NCBI GenBank assembly: GCA_005800865.1
Contig: SYEI01000127.1
Location: 1 to 12,837, forward strand
Length of the DNA stretch: 12,837 nt
From: Bacteroidota bacterium
Lineage (GTDB): Bacteria > Bacteroidota > Bacteroidia > B-17B0 > Aurantibacillaceae
Reading direction: 5' to 3'
The translations under genes were made by a program, and so were the position numbers. The notes below the pieces were generated by a model. It did no database searches. It had not been told where the DNA came from and worked only from the letters and a program-made list of their open reading frames with translations. Shown piece after piece: positions 5,579 to 12,837 of the stretch. Each line of letters starts with the position of its first letter. The first letter of the stretch is position 1.

Positions 5579-8197
5579 ATGAAGATTATCGAAACTAAAG
5601 TCATGCGTGGACCAAACTATTGGTCAATCAAAAGAAAAAAATTAATTGTGATGAAGTTGGATTTGGAAGAATTAGAAGAGCTTCCAACAAATAAAATTGA
5701 TGGCTTCGGTGCTCGCCTTGAAGCCTTAATGCCAAGTTTAATGCAACACCGTTGTTCGGAAGGAAAAGAAGGTGGCTTATTTTCTCGTATTAAAGAAGGT
5801 ACTTGGATGGGACACGTGATTGAACATATTGCTTTGGAATTACAAACTTTAGCAGGTATGGAATGCGGTTACGGAAGAACAAGAGGCACAGGCGCTAAAG
5901 GAGTTTATAATGTGGTGTTTAATTATATGGAAGAGGCTGTTGGTTTGTACGCTGCAAAAACAGCTGTTAAAATTGCGGAACATTTAATTAAAGGAGAAGC
6001 TTATGATATAGATGCAGAAATTCGTCACATGCGTGAATTACGCGAAAGCGTGCGCTTCGGACCAAGTACTGGTTCTATAGTAGATGAAGCCATTGCAAGA
6101 GATATTCCTTTTATTCGAATTAATTCTGAATCCTTAGTACAATTAGGATATGGAAAAAATCAAGTGCGCTTTAGAGCAACAATGACAGATAGAACAAGTT
6201 CTATTGCGGTTGATTTAGCTAGTAATAAAGATGAAACGAAACGTATGTTAAAAGACGCAGCGATTCCTGTTGCTAAAGGCGTTTGTATTTCAAATCCAGA
6301 TGATTTAGAAGATGCTGTGAAAAGTGTTGGCTTTCCTTTAGTATTTAAACCTTTAGATGGTAATCATGGCAAAGGCGCTTCTATTAACGTAAAAACGTTA
6401 GAGGAAGCTGTAGAAGCTTTTGCACATGCCAAAAAATATTCCCGTAAAATTATCATTGAAAAATTTATTACTGGGTATGACTTTAGAGTATTAGTCATCA
6501 ACAATCGTTTTATAGCTGCTGCTTTACGTGAGCCAGCTCATGTGATTGGCGATGGAAAATCGACCATACAACAATTAATTGATAAAGAGAATTTAGATCC
6601 TCGACGTGGTTACGGACATGAAAATGTATTAACCGAAATTTCTGTTGACAGAGAAACGCTTGAACAGTTAGCGAAAAAAGAGTATAATTTAGAAACGGTT
6701 TTAAAGAAAGATGAACATTGTTATTTAAAAGGCACTGCTAATTTAAGTACTGGCGGAACGTCTACAGATATTACAGATATTGTTCATCCTCATAATATTT
6801 TTATTTGCGAACGTATTTCCCGTGTCATTGGTTTAGATATTTGCGGTATTGATATCATGGCTTCTAATTTAAGCGAGCCACTTGAAGTAACAGGTGGTGT
6901 TGTTTTAGAAGTAAATGCAGCTCCAGGTTTCCGTATGCACTTAGCGCCAGCAAAAGGCTTGCCTCGTAACGTAGCAGCACCAGTAATTGATATGTTATAT
7001 CCAACTGGAAAATCATGTCGTATTCCTATTATTGCAATTACAGGCACCAATGGAAAAACTACGACTACGCGTTTAATTTCTCATATCGTAAAAAATAACG
7101 GATTCAAAGTTGGATTCACCACCAGTGATGGTATTTACGTTGGTAACTCAATGCTTACTAAAGGTGATACAACAGGACCAGTTAGTGCTGAATTTATTCT
7201 AAAAGATCCTACCGTAGAATTTGCCGTTTTAGAAACGGCTCGTGGTGGAATTTTACGTTCAGGTTTAGGATTCAGCAGATGCGATGTAGCTGTTGTGACT
7301 AACATTCAAGAAGATCACATGGGGCTTTCTGATATTAATACACTAAAAGACATGGCACGTGTAAAAGGTGTTGTGGCTGAGAGTGTAAAACGTGATGGTT
7401 ATGTGGTTTTAAATGCCGATAACGAATACTGTGCTGGAATTTCAAAAGAAGTGAGTTGCAACGTAGCTTACTTTAGTATGAATGAAAATAATAAAGTAAT
7501 TATTGAACATTGCAAAAAAGGTGGTATTGCTGCTATTTACGAAAACGGATTTATTACCATTAAAAAAGGTGATTGGAAATTTAGAGTTCAAAAAGTGGTT
7601 AATGTGCCTTTAACATTTGGTGGACGTGTTTCTTTCATGATTCAAAATGTATTAGCTGCGACTTTAGCAGCGTATGTATATGGTTTTGCAACGGAAGATA
7701 TAGCCACAAGTTTAGAGACCTTTATTCCTTCGGCAGCGCAAACGCCAGGTCGTATGAATATTTTTGATTTCAAAGATTATAAAGTGATGATTGACTTTGC
7801 GCATAACCCCGACGGCTTTAATGGAATCAAAGAATTTTTAACTACCATTGAATCTACTTCTAAAATTGGGATCATTACAGGTACTGGTGATAGACGAGAT
7901 GATGATATCAGAGCTATGGGAAGAATTTCAGCAGAAATGTTTGATCATATCATTATTCGTCAGGATAAATTTTTACGTGGCCGACAAGCAGAAGAAATTG
8001 TAAAATTATTAGTTGAAGGAATTCAACAAGTTAATCCAATGACGTCTTACGAATATGTACCTAAAGAAATTGAAGCCTTGAATCATGCATTCAGTATTGC
8101 AAAACCAGGTTCTTTCATTGTAGCGTTAAGCGACGTGATTGATAATGCGATTGAAGTGGTACATTCGTATTTAGATAAAGAAAGAGAGATGAAATGA
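5579..8197 (+). CDS. cphA: Cyanophycin synthetase (CphA1 type)
   Basis: This 872-residue protein has the three-part architecture and length of CphA1, which alternately adds Asp to the backbone and Arg to the side chain, with ATP. The N-domain (1-~160) begins 'MKIIETKVMRGPNYWS', nearly the family signature, and contains MGHVIEHIALELQ (77-89) with H79, E82, H83 and E87. The ATP-grasp domain (~215-470) has Lys257 and the glycine-rich loop DGNHGKGASI (260-269), and ends with EVNAAPGF (444-451), whose Glu and Asn fit metal ligands. The Mur-ligase-like domain (~480-872) has the P-loop GTNGKTTTT (489-497), LETARGGILR (551-560), TNIQEDHMG (574-582) and AHNPDGF (741-747). ATG at 5579 matches the conserved family N-terminus. 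The protein is cytosolic. No key motif is missing, so it should be active and not the reduced CphA2 form. Its TGA directly abuts the stop of the convergent sensor gene. Confidence 0.96.
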   Translation: MKIIETKVMRGPNYWSIKRKKLIVMKLDLEELEELPTNKIDGFGARLEALMPSLMQHRCSEGKEGGLFSRIKEGTWMGHVIEHIALELQTLAGMECGYGRTRGTGAKGVYNVVFNYMEEAVGLYAAKTAVKIAEHLIKGEAYDIDAEIRHMRELRESVRFGPSTGSIVDEAIARDIPFIRINSESLVQLGYGKNQVRFRATMTDRTSSIAVDLASNKDETKRMLKDAAIPVAKGVCISNPDDLEDAVKSVGFPLVFKPLDGNHGKGASINVKTLEEAVEAFAHAKKYSRKIIIEKFITGYDFRVLVINNRFIAAALREPAHVIGDGKSTIQQLIDKENLDPRRGYGHENVLTEISVDRETLEQLAKKEYNLETVLKKDEHCYLKGTANLSTGGTSTDITDIVHPHNIFICERISRVIGLDICGIDIMASNLSEPLEVTGGVVLEVNAAPGFRMHLAPAKGLPRNVAAPVIDMLYPTGKSCRIPIIAITGTNGKTTTTRLISHIVKNNGFKVGFTTSDGIYVGNSMLTKGDTTGPVSAEFILKDPTVEFAVLETARGGILRSGLGFSRCDVAVVTNIQEDHMGLSDINTLKDMARVKGVVAESVKRDGYVVLNADNEYCAGISKEVSCNVAYFSMNENNKVIIEHCKKGGIAAIYENGFITIKKGDWKFRVQKVVNVPLTFGGRVSFMIQNVLAATLAAYVYGFATEDIATSLETFIPSAAQTPGRMNIFDFKDYKVMIDFAHNPDGFNGIKEFLTTIESTSKIGIITGTGDRRDDDIRAMGRISAEMFDHIIIRQDKFLRGRQAEEIVKLLVEGIQQVNPMTSYEYVPKEIEALNHAFSIAKPGSFIVALSDVIDNAIEVVHSYLDKEREMK

Positions 8198-11100
8198 TTA
8201 TATTTTAATACCAATAACACATACATCATCCACTTGCTCTAGATCTCCCTTCCAGTTATCAAAAGCCATGTTTAATAGTTCTGATTGTTTTTGAAGTGGA
8301 AGTTTATGATTTTGTAGAAGTACTTCTGAAAATTGTTTGTATTTAAACTTTTTACCTTTGTCGCCACCAAATTGATCTGCGTAGCCATCTGTAAATAAAT
8401 AAAAAATGGAGTCCTCAGTAAAGTTTATATGATGGGTTGTAAAAGGTTTTGGGTAATCTGTTTTACCAATTGGTTGTTTGTCGGCTTTAATGTCTTTCAT
8501 TTCATCGTTAACTATATACCACAATGGATTATTGGCACCGCTCCAAAATATTTTTTTGTTTTTATAATCAATACATAGTAAAGAAATATCCATGCCGTCT
8601 TTTACTTCACTAGTGCTTTTTTCAAATGTTTCCAATACTAATTCTCTGGTTTTATCTAAAATTTCTCCAGTTTCAGTTAAATGAAATTCTTTTACGGTTC
8701 TATTTAAAGCATTACTACATACCACTGAAACCATTGCTCCTGGTACTCCATGGCCCGTACTATCCGCAGCTGCAATAAAAAATAAGTCACCTATAGCTTC
8801 AGCCCAATAGAAATCGCCAGCTACAATATCTTTAGGTTTATATAAAATAAAATTGTGGAGTAAATGTTTGTTTATAAAGTCGGTAGGTGGCAAAATGGCA
8901 TCCTGTAATCGTTTTGCATAGGTTATACTTTCAATAATTTCCTTTTGTTTTTCTTCCACTAAATGTTTTTCTTCTTTCAATTCGCATGTTCGTTGTTCTA
9001 CCGTTTGTTCTAATTGTTTTTGACGAATCTTTAAGGCAGCTGTTCTTTGACGAATTAATAAATAAATACAGGTAAATAAAAAGCATCCATAACATAAATA
9101 AGCCCACCACGTTCTATAATAGGGAGGAAGAACTTTAAATGAATAACTTACCTCACTGCTAACACCAGTTGGACTTAAGCATTTTAATTTGAAAGTATAA
9201 TTTCCTTCATAAATATTTCCAAAATTCGCTGTTGTGTTATTGTTCAATGGTGACCAATGATCATCGTAACCTTCCAAAATATATTGATAAAGAACCTGTT
9301 TTGGCATGGCAGGCTCAATGGCGGCAAATTCAAATGTTATACTATTATGTTGGTATGGTAAAATTAAATGTTGAGGGAAAGGATAATACTGAGAAATACT
9401 TTCAAATTCTATATCGCCAAATTTTGCTAACATAGTATCTTTCATGTTTTCTGTTAATTTGCTGCCAAATTTCGTTACATCTTCTGTAAAATTTGGCGCG
9501 ACATAATTACTATCTGCTTTTTGATTTAGCTTATTTTGATATTTTGATAGATTAATATCATGCCAACAAATATTTTCATTATTTATTTTGATATTTTGAA
9601 TAGCTAATTCTAAAGGTTTCTTATTATAATTGATAGCGTTTAAATCAACTCTTACTAGCTTTTGATCTCCAGTTGATGCCCAAAGAATACCTTTGCTATC
9701 AAAAAAAAGAGAGTTCTGACCGCTATTTATATCTTTAATAAAATAGCCTGTTTTATTATTGTAGTTTTTAAAAACGGGAAAGTGATTTTTCTTTAGTTCG
9801 GTATTTGATATATTGATACTTGAATTATTTTTGTTTTTACTTGAATTATTTTTTAACGATTCAAAATGTAGGTTACTGATTCCATTATTAGTTCCTATAA
9901 TAAATTCGTTAGATCCATATAATAAAATTTGAGTAACAGAATTATCCGGCATTCCGTCTTGGGTAGAAAAATTAGTAAATGATTTTCCATCATATCTTGA
10001 AAGACCTCCTCCATCCGTTCCAATCCAAATATTCCCAGTTGAATCTTCTTTCATACAATAGATACTATTGCTGGGTAATCCTTGAGTAGTTGTGAAGTTT
10101 GAGAATACTTTTCCGTCAAAGCAAGATAATCCATTTTCATAAGTTGCAAACCAAATGTTTCCTTTTCGATCTTCAATAATACTCCTTATATTATTATTCG
10201 CTAAGCCTTGCGCAGTTGTATAATTTTTAAATGATATTCCGTCAAAGTAAGAAACGCCTCCGCCGTTGGTTGCAATCCATAAATTTCCTTTTTTGTCTTG
10301 TTCTATATAGCGTACATTGTCGTTTGCTAATCCTTGCTTGCTTGTATATTGTGTAAATGATGTTCCATCAAAAGACGTTATGCCTCCTCCGTAAGTTCCA
10401 ATCCAAATATTCCCTTTTTTGTCTTCTTTAATACACCATACTCCGGTTTTTGCCAAGCCTTGCTTATCGGAGTAATTGGTAAATGTTTTACCATCAAATT
10501 TCGATACTCCACTTCCATATGTGCCAAACCAGATATTTCCTTTAGAGTCTTCTAACACACTTCTAACACTATTATTTGCTAATCCGATATCAGTATTGAA
10601 ATTTGTAAATGATTCGCCGTCATACTTTACTATGCCACTGCCGTAAGTGCTGAACCATAAGTTTCCAGAGTTGTCTTCGGTTGTTCCAAAAACATTATTA
10701 TTTGAAAGGCCAATGTTTGTATTAATTGTAAAAAAAGATTTTCCATCATATTTTGTTACACCATTGCCATATGTCCCAAACCAAAGATTACCTTTCGAAT
10801 CTTTAGTTATATTGACTATTCCAAAATTTGCTAAGCTATTTGGAATGGTGTATTTACTAAATGTTTTTCCATTAAAACATGATATGTCTTGACTTGTTGT
10901 GCCTATCCAAACATTTTCGTTATCATCTATGGCTATCGAAAATACAGTATTGCTTGCAAGCCCTTGTTCGGTTGTGTAATTTGTAAAATTTTTGCCGTCA
11001 AATTTTGAAACACCTCCGCCATTTGTTCCAAACCATAAATTGTCTTGTTTGTCTTTGGTAACACACCAGACATTATTTTTTGCAAGTCCTTGTTCAGTTG

Positions 11101-11734
11101 TATAATTTTCAAAAGTGCTTCCATTAAAACAGGATACACCGCCTCCATCAGTTGCAAACCAAAGGTTTCCGCTTTTGTCTTCTACAATTCCCCAAACACT
11201 ATTGTTTGGCAATCCATTTTTTGTGCTATAAGTATAAAATGAAGTTCCATTAAATTTTGAAACACCCCCACCATTTGTGCCAATCCAAATGTTTCTATTT
11301 TTGTCTTCATATAAACTGAAGATTGTATTGTTAGCTAAACCATGCGCTGTTGTATAGTTACAAAATGATTTACCATCATAGCGAGACACTCCTCCTCCGC
11401 TTGTTCCAAACCATAGATTGCCTTTACTGTCTTTAATAGCACAACCAATCCCACTCAGCGCTAAGCCTTGTTCGGTATTATAGTTTGTAAAATTTGGTTT
11501 CCCAATTCCTGTACTAATAGGGTTTTGAATAATTGCAGGAATACCAGCTTTTGTTTTTTTAGTGGCATTTAGTGGAGTGATTTTAGAATATATAGGAGCT
11601 GATGAACTATCTTTATTTATTGTTCCCGTGACTTTAATAATTTCATCATTAGCTGTTTTGACTACCTCATTTTTATTACATCCAAAATGCAAGGTAATTA
11701 CTAGTAATAAAATATATCTGTTTATTTTACTCAT
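8198..11734 (-). CDS. Two-component-type double-propeller sensor with C-terminal PP2C/SpoIIE phosphatase
   Basis: This 1178-residue transmembrane sensor begins with a hydrophobic signal (residues 5-18) ending at FGC, with Cys19 as a relaxed lipobox cysteine. Residues 82-627 hold 13 in-register 42-residue Reg_prop blades (pattern GLxxNxV...ED..GNLWFGTxGGGVSxFDGxxF), the 13th degenerate; another LWAST blade lies at 684-688. A Y_Y_Y domain follows (~800-868, 'QYILEGYDDHWSPL'), then one membrane helix (~876-894), a charged coiled coil (~896-945) and a SpoIIE/PP2C domain (~950-1178). The phosphatase acidic residues are present: GDFYW (Asp974), ADSTGHG (Asp991), DGMD (Asp1047), TDGYAD (Asp1116, Asp1120) and VDD (Asp1169, Asp1170). 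The propellers should face the periplasm and the phosphatase the cytoplasm. Its ligand and phosphoprotein target are unknown; SpoIIE-type domains usually act on anti-anti-sigma-like proteins, none of which is visible here. It lies 15 bases after the M3 peptidase gene and is probably cotranscribed with it. Confidence 0.92.
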   Translation of the reverse strand: MSKINRYILLLVITLHFGCNKNEVVKTANDEIIKVTGTINKDSSSAPIYSKITPLNATKKTKAGIPAIIQNPISTGIGKPNFTNYNTEQGLALSGIGCAIKDSKGNLWFGTSGGGVSRYDGKSFCNYTTAHGLANNTIFSLYEDKNRNIWIGTNGGGVSKFNGTSFYTYSTKNGLPNNSVWGIVEDKSGNLWFATDGGGVSCFNGSTFENYTTEQGLAKNNVWCVTKDKQDNLWFGTNGGGVSKFDGKNFTNYTTEQGLASNTVFSIAIDDNENVWIGTTSQDISCFNGKTFSKYTIPNSLANFGIVNITKDSKGNLWFGTYGNGVTKYDGKSFFTINTNIGLSNNNVFGTTEDNSGNLWFSTYGSGIVKYDGESFTNFNTDIGLANNSVRSVLEDSKGNIWFGTYGSGVSKFDGKTFTNYSDKQGLAKTGVWCIKEDKKGNIWIGTYGGGITSFDGTSFTQYTSKQGLANDNVRYIEQDKKGNLWIATNGGGVSYFDGISFKNYTTAQGLANNNIRSIIEDRKGNIWFATYENGLSCFDGKVFSNFTTTQGLPSNSIYCMKEDSTGNIWIGTDGGGLSRYDGKSFTNFSTQDGMPDNSVTQILLYGSNEFIIGTNNGISNLHFESLKNNSSKNKNNSSINISNTELKKNHFPVFKNYNNKTGYFIKDINSGQNSLFFDSKGILWASTGDQKLVRVDLNAINYNKKPLELAIQNIKINNENICWHDINLSKYQNKLNQKADSNYVAPNFTEDVTKFGSKLTENMKDTMLAKFGDIEFESISQYYPFPQHLILPYQHNSITFEFAAIEPAMPKQVLYQYILEGYDDHWSPLNNNTTANFGNIYEGNYTFKLKCLSPTGVSSEVSYSFKVLPPYYRTWWAYLCYGCFLFTCIYLLIRQRTAALKIRQKQLEQTVEQRTCELKEEKHLVEEKQKEIIESITYAKRLQDAILPPTDFINKHLLHNFILYKPKDIVAGDFYWAEAIGDLFFIAAADSTGHGVPGAMVSVVCSNALNRTVKEFHLTETGEILDKTRELVLETFEKSTSEVKDGMDISLLCIDYKNKKIFWSGANNPLWYIVNDEMKDIKADKQPIGKTDYPKPFTTHHINFTEDSIFYLFTDGYADQFGGDKGKKFKYKQFSEVLLQNHKLPLQKQSELLNMAFDNWKGDLEQVDDVCVIGIKI
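9854..11491 (-). repeat. Array of 13 in-frame 126-base propeller-blade repeats
   Basis: Within the sensor gene, residues 82-627 divide into 13 units of exactly 42 codons (126 bases) with no insertion or deletion. The Asn/Asp-x-Trp position of the blade signature falls at residues 106, 148, 190, 232, 274, 316, 358, 400, 442, 484, 526 and 568, always 42 apart; residue 610 (EFIIGT) is the degenerate 13th. Unit 5 has SQDI in place of the usual GGGV-like turn. At DNA level the units are clearly related but carry many synonymous differences, so the array is not a fresh amplification. Confidence 0.9.
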
Positions 11735-11749
11735 CGTATTTATTCAAAA

Positions 11750-12837
11750 TTATAATTTCTCATACTCACTCCTTACAAAATCCGCTAACTCTTTTACATA
11801 AGCAGGCGAGAAATCAAATTTAATTCCCGCTGCTTGGTATAATTGAGGAATAGTTTTCATGTAGCCAAGAGATAATGCTTTTTTGTAATTTGCTAAAGCT
11901 TGTTTAGGATTTTGCTTGTAGCTGCGCCACATAGCAATAGCACCTAGTTGAGCCATACCATATTCAATATAATAAAATGGCACTTCATATAAATGCAATT
12001 GTGCTTGCCATGAGCGTTGTAAATTACTTTCTAATCCAGTATAATCCACCACACCTGTTCCAAAGTCTTTGCTTATTTGCATCCAATACGCATAACGTTC
12101 TTCTAAGGTATGTTTTGGATTGGTATAAATCCAATGCTGAAATTTATCAATAGAGGCAATCCAAGGTAAACCTTTTAATACATCATTTAATTGTTCTTTC
12201 TTCGCGCGTTTATAATCTTCTGGATTTGGGAAGAAAGGTTCCCAATGTTCCATACTAATTAATTCCATGCTCATACTTGCTAGTTCAGCAACTTCACTTG
12301 GCGTACTTTTAAATTCTGTTAATTCTAAGTCAGCTGCTAAAAAAGCGTGAATCGCGTGTCCGCCTTCATGCACCATCGTTACCATATCGCGGTGTAAGCC
12401 AACGGCATTCATAAAAATAAATGGCACGTCGGTTTCCATCAAAGGATAATTATAGCCGCCTGGTGCTTTACCAATTCGCGATTCTAAATCTAAACGTTTG
12501 ATGTTTTGCATAATGGTAATACACTCACCAAAATAAGGATCGATGGTGTTAAAACATTCAATAGTTTTAGTTGCTAAATCTTCTCCCGTTGTAAATGGTT
12601 TTAATGGTTCTTTACCTTCCGCATCTACTTCTTTATCCCAAGGTTTGTAAACATCTAATTTCAAAGCATCTTTACGAGCTTGCTCATTTTGTTTTACTAA
12701 GGGAACAATATGTTGCTGAATAGCGTCTTGAAAATTATAGCAATCCTGAACGCTATAATCAAAACGACCTAACTCTTCGTGCTTGTAATCTCTGTAGTTT
12801 TTAAATCCTGTATTTAAAGCTACTTGGTGGCGCAAAG
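11750..12837 (-). CDS. M3 family oligoendopeptidase (PepF-like), N-terminal part outside the window
   Basis: The frame is open from the right window edge to a TAA at 11750-11752, giving 361 residues; this should be roughly the C-terminal two-thirds of a family whose members usually have about 560-600 residues. The first codon here (TTG at 12833-12835) is an internal Leu, not a start: the sequence LRHQVALNTGFKNYRDY is typical mid-protein M3 sequence. The zinc site is HEGGH at residues 156-160 of the fragment (VTMVHEGGHAIHAF). The third ligand is probably Glu184 in PSEVAELASMSMELI, 28 residues after the first His as in oligoendopeptidase F. The C-terminal helical region with 'FYYIEYGMAQLGA' is also characteristic. 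It acts as a cytoplasmic metallo-oligopeptidase. The downstream sensor gene starts 15 bases later on the same strand. Confidence 0.93.
   Translation of the reverse strand, partial: LRHQVALNTGFKNYRDYKHEELGRFDYSVQDCYNFQDAIQQHIVPLVKQNEQARKDALKLDVYKPWDKEVDAEGKEPLKPFTTGEDLATKTIECFNTIDPYFGECITIMQNIKRLDLESRIGKAPGGYNYPLMETDVPFIFMNAVGLHRDMVTMVHEGGHAIHAFLAADLELTEFKSTPSEVAELASMSMELISMEHWEPFFPNPEDYKRAKKEQLNDVLKGLPWIASIDKFQHWIYTNPKHTLEERYAYWMQISKDFGTGVVDYTGLESNLQRSWQAQLHLYEVPFYYIEYGMAQLGAIAMWRSYKQNPKQALANYKKALSLGYMKTIPQLYQAAGIKFDFSPAYVKELADFVRSEYEKL

Noticed and set aside
5579..8197. Recent transfer of cphA from a cyanobacterium.
   Set aside because: Base composition and codon choice look like the neighbouring genes, and no mobile-element remnants or flanking repeats are present; an old transfer cannot be judged from this window.
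10933..11242. Open frames on both strands within the propeller array (10933-11157 and 11045-11242), plus 10647-10892.
   Set aside because: The periodic coding sequence creates repeated stop-free alternative frames; their products just reflect the 42-codon repeat.
9854..11491. 126-base periodic repeat considered as a CRISPR array or minisatellite.
   Set aside because: The repeat is in frame, encodes recognisable propeller blades and has no constant-repeat/variable-spacer structure.
12833..12835. TTG at the right edge as a start codon for the M3 peptidase.
   Set aside because: The encoded sequence there is mid-protein M3 sequence, the frame runs on to the window edge, and the product would lack the N-terminal domain; the gene is simply cut off.

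Overview
The window looks like a chromosomal stretch from a Bacteroidota bacterium. The DNA is AT-rich, two genes start at GTG or TTG without obvious Shine-Dalgarno sequences, and the protein types fit that phylum: an AsmA-like protein, a UPF0316 protein, an M3 oligoendopeptidase, and a large sensor with Reg_prop propellers and a Y_Y_Y domain. No mobile element, tRNA, rRNA or CRISPR array is visible, and no gene-free stretch exceeds 300 bases.

Left part (1-3521). The last 23 codons of a membrane protein (probably TauE/SafE-like) end one base from a convergent UPF0316 membrane protein gene. A 150-base divergent spacer with two palindromes follows, then a large AsmA-family gene (TTG start). A short dispersed-repeat-like sequence lies between it and the next gene.

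Centre (3522-8197). This is a complete cyanophycin locus. Isoaspartyl peptidase/asparaginase (iaaA, +) converges on intracellular cyanophycinase (cphB, -) across a bidirectional terminator. cphB diverges from a full-length cyanophycin synthetase (cphA, +) across a 156-base control region. Together the three genes would make the Asp/Arg storage polymer from Asp, Arg and ATP (CphA), cut it to beta-Asp-Arg dipeptides (CphB), and split the dipeptides to free Asp and Arg (IaaA). This implies a nitrogen/carbon/energy reserve in a non-cyanobacterial heterotroph.

Right part (8198-12837, all -). An M3 peptidase gene, cut by the window edge, is followed 15 bases later by an 1178-residue transmembrane sensor. 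The sensor has a lipoprotein-like signal, a strictly periodic 42-residue propeller array, a Y_Y_Y domain, one membrane helix, a coiled coil and a PP2C/SpoIIE phosphatase domain with its acidic residues intact. Its stop codon directly abuts that of cphA, so those two transcripts must run into each other.

The most notable items are the self-contained cyanophycin cycle, a Gln-to-Thr change in the cyanophycinase pocket, the HxxEH site in the CphA N-domain, and the extreme regularity of the propeller array fused to a phosphatase.
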